Source: Flavobacteriales bacterium (GTDB lineage Bacteria; Bacteroidota; Bacteroidia; Flavobacteriales_E; Vicingaceae). Taken from it: 64,000 bases of DNA. Location of the stretch: positions 310,001 to 374,000 of the forward strand of contig JACJZB010000004.1 of the NCBI GenBank assembly GCA_020635815.1, read 5' to 3'. A program made the translations under genes and the position numbers. Positions 25,197 through 34,775 of the stretch are shown piece by piece. Each line of letters starts with the position of its first letter. Position 1 is the stretch's first letter. Below the pieces are notes generated by a model, which was not told the DNA's origin, ran no database searches, and saw nothing but the letters and a program-made list of their open reading frames with translations.

Positions 25197-26231
25197 ATGA
25201 ACGGAATAATAGAACGATACAAAAAGATTCGAAAAAAAGGAATGCTGGAGAAGAAATTCAACGGCAAGTATGCTTTTGTAGGAATAGGCAATCATTCTAT
25301 TAATAATTTATATCCTGTTCTTAATTACTTAAATGTAGATTTAAAATACATTGTGGTAAGAAGTGAAGATACCAAACAACTTGTTGAGAATAATTTCGAT
25401 AATGTTATTGCTACAAGTAACTTAGACGAAGTCCTAAAAGACAATGAAATTAAAGGTGTTTTTGTTTCTGCTCATCCATCCGCTCATTTTAGTTTAGCAA
25501 AACAGATCTTAGCTGCCAACAAACACTTATTTATTGAAAAACCACCTTGTTCAACTCTAAATGAGTTAACAGAATTAATTGTTGCAGAAAAAACATCAAC
25601 ATCAACAGCATTAGCAGGATTGCAACGAAGATATTCGCCTGTATTCAACATGTTATCGAAAAAGATAAAAGCTGCTAACTATTACACTTTAAAATATAAA
25701 ACTGGAGGCTACCCAGAAGGTGATGAATTGCTCGATTTGTTTATACATCCCCTAGATGCTTTATTTTATTTGTTTGGTGATGGAAACGTTGAAAACATTA
25801 AAGTAGTTAAAGGAAACGGAACTATTGTTTATTTAGCTCAAGTTCAACATCAAAATGGTATTTGTGGTACTATTGAATTTTCTACAGCCCATTCATGGAC
25901 AGAAGCTCAAGATATTTTAACAATTACAACTCCAAAGGGAGAATATGTTACTGAAAATACTTCTAAATTAGTTTTTAATAGTTCTCCAACAGTAATGATG
26001 AATATCCCTTTAGAAAAAGTAAAAGGATTTACTCCTCAATCAACCATCTTATACCAGCAAAACAGCTTTTTACCAGTTAAGGAGCATAATCAATTATATT
26101 CGGCTGGTTACTTTAATGAATTAGAAACCTTTTTACAAATTTGTGAAAATGGAAACTCAACAAACAGATCACAATTTGCAGAACTAACCCCAACTTTTAA
26201 AGCTATTGAAGTTTTAAGAAAAGCAAAATAA
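25197..26231 (+). CDS. Gfo/Idh/MocA-family NAD(P)-dependent oxidoreductase
   Basis: 344 residues. The N-terminal Rossmann fold reads YAFVGIGNHSINNLYPVLNYL, and EKPPCSTLNELTELI carries the family EKP motif. The C-terminal dimerisation domain includes the FIHPLDALFYLFG His motif. These enzymes oxidise or reduce sugars and sugar nucleotides. It follows the FkbM gene after 12 bp, so a role in glycan precursor metabolism is plausible. Substrate unknown. Confidence 0.88.
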   Translation: MNGIIERYKKIRKKGMLEKKFNGKYAFVGIGNHSINNLYPVLNYLNVDLKYIVVRSEDTKQLVENNFDNVIATSNLDEVLKDNEIKGVFVSAHPSAHFSLAKQILAANKHLFIEKPPCSTLNELTELIVAEKTSTSTALAGLQRRYSPVFNMLSKKIKAANYYTLKYKTGGYPEGDELLDLFIHPLDALFYLFGDGNVENIKVVKGNGTIVYLAQVQHQNGICGTIEFSTAHSWTEAQDILTITTPKGEYVTENTSKLVFNSSPTVMMNIPLEKVKGFTPQSTILYQQNSFLPVKEHNQLYSAGYFNELETFLQICENGNSTNRSQFAELTPTFKAIEVLRKAK

Positions 26232-26253
26232 AAGAAGTCTATCATAGGTTGAT

Positions 26254-28632
26254 TTACCGCTCAATTACTTCAAAATTTCGACTTAATTCATTACCAAAAT
26301 TGTCGATTAAAGTTAAATTATGCTCACCAACACTGGTTATAAATTCGAGCTTATGTTCGTTATTAGTTTCTCCAATATAATTTTCATCAATGTGCCAATA
26401 TATTGTTGCCGAAGTATTTGAATGAGCCACTTCAAAAACTATCTTTTCGCGTTTTCCATCCAATTGTTTTGGAATAAAAATACTCGACAATTTTTCAGGG
26501 TAAACTATGTCCATCATTGATTTATTTAACTCGTAACAATTCCGCAATAATGCTGGTAACGATTTATAATTAGGGTCTCTTTGCTTGTAATACATAGCTT
26601 GTATAGGTGGCAAAACAAACCACTTTTTACTTACCATTTCTGAAACAGCATAACAGTTATCGTTTACACGGTAAGTTTCGGATTTGTCTAAAAAAACTTG
26701 CTTATGAAATGGGCAAATAGCTGTTTTTAATCCTGCTCTTGGCATCCATAAGGTATCAATTGTTTCACAGTTTACAGATGCTTTGTAACCTGATTTTCTA
26801 CAAACAGGTATTTGCACTAAATTATTTAATGGAGGTTTAAACCAAGTGGTATAGGGTAATTTTTTAAATACTTCAAACAATATTGGCCCAGCAACCATTA
26901 CGCCAGTTAATCCTGGTCTTCCTTCACCATCAGCATTTCCCACCCAAACACTAACGGTATATTCTGGAGTAACACCAACAGCCCAAGCATCTCTATGCCC
27001 AAAACTAGTCCCTGTTTTCCATGCAATTTTTCTCGCGGATGAAAAATTATCCCACCCTTTTTCTTCTCTAGGGCGATTTACTCCCGATAATACTTCAAAG
27101 GTTTGCCAAATACTTGACACATCATATTGGCTCGTTTTTTCTAATTTTTGATTACTCGATTTTGTAGAATCTCTAGCAATAAAATACGGCATACGATAAT
27201 CAAAACTATTATATTGCTCGTCATAACTTTCAAAATTATTTAATGTCCTTGCCCAACTCGAATAAACACCATTTAATTCCCATAAACTTGTTTCTGCCCC
27301 ACCTAAAATTAAAGACAATCCATAATGGTTTGCAGGCTTTTTTATTGTTGTAAAACCTAATTTTTGCAGTTTGTTGTAAAACTTTTGGAGCCCATATTTT
27401 TGCAATAATTTAACCGCTGGAATATTTAACGATCGCGTTAACGCATTACTCGCAGGAACAGCTCCATCATAACTTTTATCAAAATTTTGAGGTGCGTATC
27501 CCGAAATTCGTGTGGGAATATCTGGGACTAAAGTTGTGGGCAATAATTCTCCTTCGTTAAATAAAGCAGCATATAAAAATGGTTTTAAAATACTTCCTGA
27601 ACTCCGTTTTGAAGTAACAATATCTACATCATTTCCTGATTCCTCATGCTCACAATCTGAATTTCCTAAATAACCTAAAACCTTCCCCGAATTAACTTCA
27701 GTTACAACTATTGCTATATTATGCACTTCGTTTTGACTTAAAAATTTATGGTAATTAGAAGCTACTCTGTTTAACATTTTTTGAACCTTTAAATCAATAG
27801 TTGTTCTAACTACTTGCCCTTGTTTTCCTTCTTTTATTAATCGAGTTAATAAATGAGTAGCGATACGAGGTAATGCTTGTGGTTTTAAGGGTAACTCTTC
27901 TAACTTTGCCAGTTCACAAGTCTCCGCATCTATTACTTTTTTAGCTTGTAATTTGTCTAATAATCTGTTTCTTTTTGCTAATAATAATTCATGATTTTTA
28001 CCCGGGTAAATTAACGATGGAGCATTCGGTAATACTGCTAAAGTTGCCGTTTCTCCCCAAGATAATTTATCAGCCGAACGACCATAATATCGCCATGCTG
28101 TAGCATCTAATCCAACAACGTTTCCGCCAAAAGGAGCATTGGAAGCATAATAGGCTAAAATCTCGTTTTTACTACATCTTAACTCTAAACGTGTAGCTAA
28201 AATCAGTTCAATAAATTTTTCTGCAAAAGTTCTCGAATTGTTTCTCGACAATCGAATTACCTGCATGGTAATGGTACTCCCGCCACTTACAATTTTACCT
28301 GCTTTAAAGTTTTGTTTGGCAGCTCTAAAAATAGAAACAGGATTAACACCTAAGTGGTTATTAAAATATTCATCCTCAAAATGAAGAATACATTCCTTAA
28401 ATTTTATTGGAACTTTAGGTTGGTGAGGAAAACGCCATTGCCCATCGCTAGCAATGCTTGCAGCCAACAAATTCCCTTCACTATCCTCAACAACGGTACT
28501 CGTTGGCTCGTTAAATAATTGAGTTGGTAAAGCGAAAAAGAGAAACCAACAAATAAATATCCCTAAAGCAGTAAAACTAATTTTATGCTTTAGGGACAAC
28601 TTTTTTAAATACGTTTTAAATTTATTCACCAC
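26254..28632 (-). CDS. pbpC: Penicillin-binding protein 1C (transglycosylase/transpeptidase)
   Basis: 792 residues. One transmembrane anchor (about 18-38) is followed by a GT51 transglycosylase domain with the catalytic Glu in FEDEYF (E86) and SGGSTITMQ. The transpeptidase has SxxK at S347-K350 (SILK) and KTGT in AWKTGTSFGHRDAW. A BiPBP_C-type C-terminal domain (about 700-790) is present. It builds and cross-links periplasmic peptidoglycan. Its start overlaps the end of the alpha-2-macroglobulin gene by 11 bp, the conserved pbpC/yfhM pairing. Confidence 0.95.
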   Translation of the reverse strand: MVNKFKTYLKKLSLKHKISFTALGIFICWFLFFALPTQLFNEPTSTVVEDSEGNLLAASIASDGQWRFPHQPKVPIKFKECILHFEDEYFNNHLGVNPVSIFRAAKQNFKAGKIVSGGSTITMQVIRLSRNNSRTFAEKFIELILATRLELRCSKNEILAYYASNAPFGGNVVGLDATAWRYYGRSADKLSWGETATLAVLPNAPSLIYPGKNHELLLAKRNRLLDKLQAKKVIDAETCELAKLEELPLKPQALPRIATHLLTRLIKEGKQGQVVRTTIDLKVQKMLNRVASNYHKFLSQNEVHNIAIVVTEVNSGKVLGYLGNSDCEHEESGNDVDIVTSKRSSGSILKPFLYAALFNEGELLPTTLVPDIPTRISGYAPQNFDKSYDGAVPASNALTRSLNIPAVKLLQKYGLQKFYNKLQKLGFTTIKKPANHYGLSLILGGAETSLWELNGVYSSWARTLNNFESYDEQYNSFDYRMPYFIARDSTKSSNQKLEKTSQYDVSSIWQTFEVLSGVNRPREEKGWDNFSSARKIAWKTGTSFGHRDAWAVGVTPEYTVSVWVGNADGEGRPGLTGVMVAGPILFEVFKKLPYTTWFKPPLNNLVQIPVCRKSGYKASVNCETIDTLWMPRAGLKTAICPFHKQVFLDKSETYRVNDNCYAVSEMVSKKWFVLPPIQAMYYKQRDPNYKSLPALLRNCYELNKSMMDIVYPEKLSSIFIPKQLDGKREKIVFEVAHSNTSATIYWHIDENYIGETNNEHKLEFITSVGEHNLTLIDNFGNELSRNFEVIER

Positions 28633-31600
28633 CTTTTACAACCTCTATCCATTTACCACCTTTGCGAGAATTTATTTCGTTATCGTACATGGCTTCACAA
28701 TAAACGGTTGGCAGGTAAAATTTACCTAAATAAGAAGCGTTTAATAGTATTCTAAATCGTTTTGTTTTGTATTTATTCAAATCGAAGTAAGAGTAAACTC
28801 TATCGTCCCTTATGTCCATGTACTCAGGTTTATCGGCAATTTTAGTTGTTTCTACCAAATCCATTCTCGTATTTCTAATTTCCCATCCCGAAGGGAAAAT
28901 TTGAGTTAATGCTATCTCTTCATAATTTGTTCTTAATCCTGGATGAGTAATGGTTACCTCAGCAATAAAATCAGTTCCCTGCGTAAGTCTATCCACGCTT
29001 ATTTCTCTTTCATCCATCGATAAATAACGAACATCCATTTTTAAATTATTTTCCGAAGAAGTGTTATCTCCTTCTAATGGAATACCTTCTAAGTGTACTT
29101 TAATAAATAGCATTTGACCCGATTTATTCACTACTTGAACTGTACCCGATTCGGAAGAATTTATCGCTAGAGCCGTTTGAGAGATACTCGCTTTAGTACT
29201 AACACTTTTCAACTTTTTACCATTATGGTAAACATCATAATTCAAATCAGATGGCTCTCCATTAACGCCAATAAATTTAGCGATTGCCATTAACGAATAA
29301 GCTGTAGTTTGCGTGCTATACCAACTTTGAGAACTTAATCCTTTTGAAATATCTTTAAGTACACCTTGCGCTTTTGATTTTTCTTTCATCAACACTAAAG
29401 TTTCCAGTATCATTGCTTGGTCACGCTCATTACTTCCAAAAGAATAACTCAATTCTTTATAAGCTTCAACATTTGTCGAAATGTTTTGAACCAAGCTTTT
29501 AGCTACATTATTTTTCCCTGCTAATTGGTAAGCAGCCGCTAATCTCCACTTCGCAGAAACAGACAAGTTTTTCACTTCTTTCATTCTATTCATTGCACCT
29601 AATGCAGGTTTTCCTGCTAAAGCCAAGGTGTAAAGTCGGTAAGCTTGAATTAGCTGATCGCTTCTATAACTATAATAACGGTTTAAATTATTGGTTTTTG
29701 GCGACCATGCATTAGCAGCTCTTTTTTGGAATTTAATCCATTTACTTAAAAAGCCACTTGGCAAACTATAACCTTTTTTTTGTGCTTCTAACATAAAATG
29801 TCCTGCATAGTTTGTTCCCCATTCATTAGCATCTTCATTGCCTTGCCAATAGGACAAGCCACCTTCAGTTAATTGGAATTTCTTTAATCGATTTATTCCT
29901 TCTCTAATGTTGTGCTCAACTTCTTTTTTCTTTCCATCTTCCAGCTCAACTAAGTTGTCTAAAAACAATTGAGGAAAAACTGAAGAAGTGACTTGTTCCA
30001 AACACCCATGTGGATATTGAATTAAAAAATTTAACCTCTTTTCTAAATTGATTGATGGTATTTTAGACACCTCAACAACACCTTTATTCGTTCCTTTCAT
30101 ACCAACTGGTTGATATGCCGAATTCCATTTTTGGTTAGCTTCAACAGTTGCACTAATAACCTCTGAAACTTCAGGATTAGCTGGTTTAATGTTTAACTCA
30201 AAATCGTAAGTAGCAATTTCACTTCCACTCTTTGCGGTCACTTTTACTTTACCAATACCTATTGCTTCAGCAACATCTAAATCAAACTCAACTACTTCAT
30301 CTCCTTCTCTAGCAAATGTGATATTTTGAGTTGAGCTACCATTCACTTTCAACAATTTATTGGTTTGGATTTGAACCGTTACATTTTTCACTTTTTTATC
30401 CATCGCAAAAACAGTAACTGGAAGCTTTACTTTTTCGTTAGGACTTAATGTTCTAGGTAAAGTTGCCAAGACCATTAACGGTTTTTTAACTGGAGTTGCT
30501 TTTTCTGCTGAGCCATAAGCTCCATCATTTCCTGCAACTACCATCGTTCTAACCGAACCAACATAATTAGGAATTTTAAACTTATGCGTTTTACTACTTC
30601 CTTTTTCGATAGTAAATGGCCCTTTAAATAAAACTACTGGTTTAAATCTGTTTGCTTTTGGTCCACTATTCGGATTTATATTATCATCTCCACCTAAAGC
30701 CAGAAGTCCAGCCATTTCACCAGAAAAAGCATTCATTACATACTTATATAAATCCCAAGTTTTTATGCCTAAAGCTTCTCGTGCATAAAATGTTTCCCAT
30801 GCGTTTGGCGTTTTAAAACGTGTTAAATCCAATAATCCTTCATCAACTATTGCAATGGTATAAGTCATTTTTTTACCCTCTTTTTCGCTTACCTTAATCT
30901 GCACTTCAGATTCTGGAGCTAATTCTTCAGGCATTTTAATAACTGGTTCAAGATGCGTTTCTTTATGCTCTACAAAAATTGGTTGAACCCCATACAATCG
31001 AATTGGTAAATCATTCGCTACTTGATTATGCGGTTGAATTAAACTCACATTAACATACACATTCGGTGTCATTTCTGCTGTTGCTTCGAAAGTAAACGTG
31101 TTTTTATTTTCAGCAATTTCGACCCATTTTCGCTGTATCACTTTAGAGCCAGACTCTATACTAACCAACGCTCTACCTTTTGCCGTTGGTGGTAAATCAA
31201 CCTTTACTTCTTCTCCAACATTATAGGTTTTTTTATCACAAGAAAAAGTCAGCATTTCAGCCCCCCCAGGGTTGTCTCCTGAATTATTATCCCACCAACC
31301 TTTGTAGGTTAAATAGAAAGTTTGTCCTGTGCTATGACCAGTAACTGGATCTGTTATTTTTATGAATTTTCTACCCCAATATTCTTTATCAAATTTCAAT
31401 TCATAAATGGCTTTACCGTTTACTGTATTGATGTACTCTTCTTTGATTAAGTTTTTAGACCTGTTTGCAACATATCGACTTAAATCATCACGGTCAGAAC
31501 GCTCCCACCACCATCTCCAATACACATCAAAAATTTCAACTTTTAATCGTTTTCTATCAACCGATTTCCCATTTTCATCAACGGTAACAATTGGTATTAA

Positions 31601-34195
31601 ATTCGGTTCATTAGAATATAATGCTCCATTCCAACCTTTCCCTTCAGGTATTTTAACACCCACATAACCTCTATAAGTTGAATAAGGAACTGTAAAACGG
31701 TCGATACTAAAGTTACCACCATTTTCAAACGCTCTAATTTTAAAATTGGCATTTAACATTCCCGGTGCTACTGATTTTCCTACATTAATTTTAGGATAAA
31801 CAGATGCTTTTCCTTCACTGTTTAATTTGCCATCAAAAATTATTTTTTCTTCTGAGTTAAATTCTTTTGAAGGATCATCAAATGAATAATCGGGATAATC
31901 TTTAAACTTAGTGGTTGAGCTTGTTAAAATTAACTCTACATCTGTTTTAATATTATCAGCAATTGCTCCGTGTAACCATTTCACTTCCAAATCACCAACC
32001 ATAGACTGGTTGTCTTTAATTATATCTCCATCAAAATCCATTTTAATTTTTAAACGATTTGGTTTAATCGCCTCAATTTTAATGGTTTTGGTAAAAGATG
32101 AACCTCCCACTTTTACTTTTGCAAACCAATTACCTGTTGGAGAATCATCATCAGTTTTCGTTCTAAAATCATAAAATCCATTTTCACCAATGGTTTTTAC
32201 TTTTCGTGAAAACAATTGATTATCTGGTGTGTAAAGTTCCATCACTACAGGGTGATTGATAGGCAGCACTCTATTTTTATCTTCTAAAATAAACGACAGA
32301 AATAATGAATCTCCAGGTCGCCAAACACCTCGTTCACCATAGATAAACCCTTTTAACCCTTTTTTAGTTTGAGCTCCGCCAACATCGAACATACTTAACG
32401 AAAGTGACGAACCATCGTCTAATCTTAAATAACCTGTTTGATTTCCTTGTTTGGCAACCAATAAAAATGGTTTTTTATCCAGTTCAATATCAATTAACCC
32501 ATCCGAACCTGTAGTTGCTGATTTCATTAACTGGTTTTGGAAATTATAAATCTCAACATTAACACCTGAAAGTGGTTCAGTAGATTTAATATCTGTAATT
32601 GCAACCGTTAATGTGTTTCCATTTCCTCCTTTAGCAATGATTCCTAAATCGGAAACAAAAAAGTTTTTGGCAACAGTGGTATTGTTTCTTAAATAATAAG
32701 ACTTACTGCATGGGTTTTCTCTTTCTCTCCAATCGTAATCATCATAATAATCGTAATAGTAATCGTCGTAATAATAATCTGATGGTTGGTCATATGAAGC
32801 ATCTTCATTATCTTCAGTAACATCAGCCACTTCTTCTTCCGCATTATCGCAAGGATATAAAGAATGTTTTTTATCGAATGATAATTCAACTCTATAAATT
32901 GCACCTGGTTCAGCATTAATTAAGGTTGATAAATCTAACGAAAAGGTATTCCAACTACCATAGTCAACCGATTTTGAAGATGTTAATTTTACCTCGCTTT
33001 TATGTACAATTCTACCCACTCTTTTCATTTCTCTAGTACCGTCAAACTGATTGACTTGGAAAAATTGAGCGATATTTTTTTCATAAATCTTAATCACTTT
33101 TACATTTACAGCACTTAGGTTAACCGTTTTAAAAGGAAAAATTAAACCGTCCGTATTTGGCATAATAACCCCTTCGCCAATTAACTCAACTTTTGGCTTT
33201 AAATTGGTAAAGGTTATTTCTCTTTTAAACCCTTCCATTAATCCATAATTAATGGTGTTTTTTATAGCTTTATCAACTATAATTGTAGAAGTTCCATCTA
33301 GCCTTTTTGATGGATAAGCCGTAATTGAGTTTTCATCAATCGCCAAACGCAAATCTTCTCCCGTTTTTAAATAAATTAAACCGTCTAAATCTTGTTTAGG
33401 GTCAACGGGGTCAGAAAAATAGATCACCACCGATTGCTCTGGTTGTTGCTCAACTTTAATATCAATCACCTTAAATTCGCCTAAAGCCGGAATTTCAATC
33501 AGCTTTGTTCCATTCTCTTCTGAACCTATAATTTCACCATTCCAATTAATGGTTACTTCTCCTCTGGCTTCTTTCCTAGCCACACTATCCACCGTAAAAT
33601 AATGCACTTTGTTGCCAGCCGAATGATCCCAAGATGTTTTTAAATTTTTACCCTTTTGAGTTGCAGAAATTACCTCTTCTAATGTTTCTAAATTTGCATA
33701 ATCAGCAGTGGTTAATTGAAACGTTAATTGCTGCCATTCAAGTGAATTATTATCATAAGCTCTTACGCCTGCAAACTCTACTTTTACTCCTTGTTTAATG
33801 GTTTCAAAATCAAAATAAAAAGTTTCTAAATCGCTAGGTACTTCCAAAATTTCTGATAAATCAAACTCTGCCTTGTAATGCGTACCTGATGGTAAACGTT
33901 TTTCTGGTCTAAACTCAATTGTATTTTCATCTACCCAAAAGGCTTCACCATCTATGTTTGGACTAAAATCAAATAAATCATCATCAATTGGCTCATCATA
34001 TTGCACATTTTGAGCCGGTTCTGCCAAATTAATTTTGATGGTTGTTTCGTTAGAAACCATTCCAGAGGTAAACCCAGATATAAACCCAACAAAAGCTGGA
34101 TTAATTTCTTCTGTTCGTTCATTTTCACACCCACTAATAAAAATTAATAATGAGGTTAAAATAATGACTGTTGTTCTTTTATATATTTTGTGCAT
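28622..34195 (-). CDS. Alpha-2-macroglobulin family lipoprotein (bacterial A2M, YfhM-like)
   Basis: 1857 residues. A lipoprotein signal ends with the lipobox ISGC (C23). Macroglobulin MG domains are followed by the A2M bait/ANA region and a thioester domain with the intact motif GCLEQ (C1398, Q1401), which forms the covalent protease trap. A C-terminal receptor-like domain closes the protein. It is thought to protect the periplasm by trapping proteases that enter through wall breaches, together with PBP1C, whose gene overlaps it. Unusual feature: a Tyr/Asp-rich low-complexity stretch at about residues 468-495. It is transcribed divergently from the 34357 lipoprotein gene. Confidence 0.93.
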   Translation of the reverse strand: MHKIYKRTTVIILTSLLIFISGCENERTEEINPAFVGFISGFTSGMVSNETTIKINLAEPAQNVQYDEPIDDDLFDFSPNIDGEAFWVDENTIEFRPEKRLPSGTHYKAEFDLSEILEVPSDLETFYFDFETIKQGVKVEFAGVRAYDNNSLEWQQLTFQLTTADYANLETLEEVISATQKGKNLKTSWDHSAGNKVHYFTVDSVARKEARGEVTINWNGEIIGSEENGTKLIEIPALGEFKVIDIKVEQQPEQSVVIYFSDPVDPKQDLDGLIYLKTGEDLRLAIDENSITAYPSKRLDGTSTIIVDKAIKNTINYGLMEGFKREITFTNLKPKVELIGEGVIMPNTDGLIFPFKTVNLSAVNVKVIKIYEKNIAQFFQVNQFDGTREMKRVGRIVHKSEVKLTSSKSVDYGSWNTFSLDLSTLINAEPGAIYRVELSFDKKHSLYPCDNAEEEVADVTEDNEDASYDQPSDYYYDDYYYDYYDDYDWRERENPCSKSYYLRNNTTVAKNFFVSDLGIIAKGGNGNTLTVAITDIKSTEPLSGVNVEIYNFQNQLMKSATTGSDGLIDIELDKKPFLLVAKQGNQTGYLRLDDGSSLSLSMFDVGGAQTKKGLKGFIYGERGVWRPGDSLFLSFILEDKNRVLPINHPVVMELYTPDNQLFSRKVKTIGENGFYDFRTKTDDDSPTGNWFAKVKVGGSSFTKTIKIEAIKPNRLKIKMDFDGDIIKDNQSMVGDLEVKWLHGAIADNIKTDVELILTSSTTKFKDYPDYSFDDPSKEFNSEEKIIFDGKLNSEGKASVYPKINVGKSVAPGMLNANFKIRAFENGGNFSIDRFTVPYSTYRGYVGVKIPEGKGWNGALYSNEPNLIPIVTVDENGKSVDRKRLKVEIFDVYWRWWWERSDRDDLSRYVANRSKNLIKEEYINTVNGKAIYELKFDKEYWGRKFIKITDPVTGHSTGQTFYLTYKGWWDNNSGDNPGGAEMLTFSCDKKTYNVGEEVKVDLPPTAKGRALVSIESGSKVIQRKWVEIAENKNTFTFEATAEMTPNVYVNVSLIQPHNQVANDLPIRLYGVQPIFVEHKETHLEPVIKMPEELAPESEVQIKVSEKEGKKMTYTIAIVDEGLLDLTRFKTPNAWETFYAREALGIKTWDLYKYVMNAFSGEMAGLLALGGDDNINPNSGPKANRFKPVVLFKGPFTIEKGSSKTHKFKIPNYVGSVRTMVVAGNDGAYGSAEKATPVKKPLMVLATLPRTLSPNEKVKLPVTVFAMDKKVKNVTVQIQTNKLLKVNGSSTQNITFAREGDEVVEFDLDVAEAIGIGKVKVTAKSGSEIATYDFELNIKPANPEVSEVISATVEANQKWNSAYQPVGMKGTNKGVVEVSKIPSINLEKRLNFLIQYPHGCLEQVTSSVFPQLFLDNLVELEDGKKKEVEHNIREGINRLKKFQLTEGGLSYWQGNEDANEWGTNYAGHFMLEAQKKGYSLPSGFLSKWIKFQKRAANAWSPKTNNLNRYYSYRSDQLIQAYRLYTLALAGKPALGAMNRMKEVKNLSVSAKWRLAAAYQLAGKNNVAKSLVQNISTNVEAYKELSYSFGSNERDQAMILETLVLMKEKSKAQGVLKDISKGLSSQSWYSTQTTAYSLMAIAKFIGVNGEPSDLNYDVYHNGKKLKSVSTKASISQTALAINSSESGTVQVVNKSGQMLFIKVHLEGIPLEGDNTSSENNLKMDVRYLSMDEREISVDRLTQGTDFIAEVTITHPGLRTNYEEIALTQIFPSGWEIRNTRMDLVETTKIADKPEYMDIRDDRVYSYFDLNKYKTKRFRILLNASYLGKFYLPTVYCEAMYDNEINSRKGGKWIEVVKGGE
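32735..32800 (-). repeat. Tyr/Asp-rich low-complexity segment in the A2M gene
   Basis: Alternating TAT, TAC and GAT/GAC codons encode a stretch of some 20 Tyr and Asp residues (DYYYDDYYYDYYDDYD core). The repeated ATAATC/GTAATC DNA on the plus strand is slippage-prone. The segment interrupts an otherwise ordinary macroglobulin region. Confidence 0.8.
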
Positions 34196-34273
34196 TTGCT
34201 CTATTTAAATTGAAGTAATAAAAATACATTAATTCCTTTTGCCATTCAAGTTTAAATTTTATAACATACAGCT

Positions 34274-34302
34274 ACCGTTAACTAGCCAAAGCTACCTTTA
34301 GT
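34274..34302 (+). promoter_or_regulatory. Paired direct repeat between A2M and the lipoprotein gene
   Basis: AGCTACCGTTAAC and AGCTACCTTTAGT recur 20 bp apart (ACC positions 34274 and 34294). ACCGTTAA is close to published LytTR half-sites. The pair lies upstream of a TAAATTTG box at 34334-34341. Function inferred only. Confidence 0.3.
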
Positions 34303-34333
34303 TAAACCATTATTTTTTGTCCTTCCATTTTTG

Positions 34334-34341
34334 TAAATTTG
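34334..34341 (+). promoter_or_regulatory. -7 box of the 34357 lipoprotein gene
   Basis: TAAATTTG is a perfect TAnnTTTG match, ending 15 nt before the ATG. A TTG at 34317-34319 is only 14 nt upstream, too close for the usual spacing. Confidence 0.4.
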
Positions 34342-34356
34342 AGTGATTAACTAAAC

Positions 34357-34764
34357 ATGAACTTTAACCAACTTTTTTTTATTTTAGGTATTTCTCTTGT
34401 AGGAATATGCTCTTGCACCTCTTCACAAAAAGTTGAGCCAGTTGCAGTTGTTAATGAAGATTGTAATTATAAAAAGATAAAATTCGACATCTACGAATTA
34501 GACAAAAGAGGTCAATTGGGTACTGAAAATAATAAAACAACGTTAGATTTTGAATTTTGTATTCCCAATAAAGTTGACTTTTTAATGGAAGTTAAAAACA
34601 TTGATTCTAGCTTAAAATCACAAAAAGGAAAAGGCAGAAGCAATTGTGGGAAAGAATATTTGCTAATTGTTGGAAATACTTATAACAAAGACTTTAAAAA
34701 AATACTATGTAAACTCTCTCAATTGGAATACGTTAAAGAAATTAATCAAACCTTATGGGAGTAA
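34357..34764 (+). CDS. Small predicted lipoprotein, unknown function
   Basis: 135 residues. The N-terminal hydrophobic segment leads to ICSC followed by TSSQKVEP, a plausible lipobox. The mature part has four further Cys (about C31, C56, C88, C108) and a beta-rich segment (KIKFDIYELDKRGQLG...TLDFEFCIP). No family recognised. It is followed after 11 bp by the M14 carboxypeptidase gene, so the two are probably co-transcribed. It lies divergent from the A2M gene. Confidence 0.6.
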   Translation: MNFNQLFFILGISLVGICSCTSSQKVEPVAVVNEDCNYKKIKFDIYELDKRGQLGTENNKTTLDFEFCIPNKVDFLMEVKNIDSSLKSQKGKGRSNCGKEYLLIVGNTYNKDFKKILCKLSQLEYVKEINQTLWE

Positions 34765-34775
34765 CACTTAAAACT

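Noticed and set aside
34755..34775. Upstream start for the M14 carboxypeptidase
   Set aside because: It would overlap the preceding lipoprotein gene and put seven extra residues before a standard signal peptide; ATG 34776 fits better.
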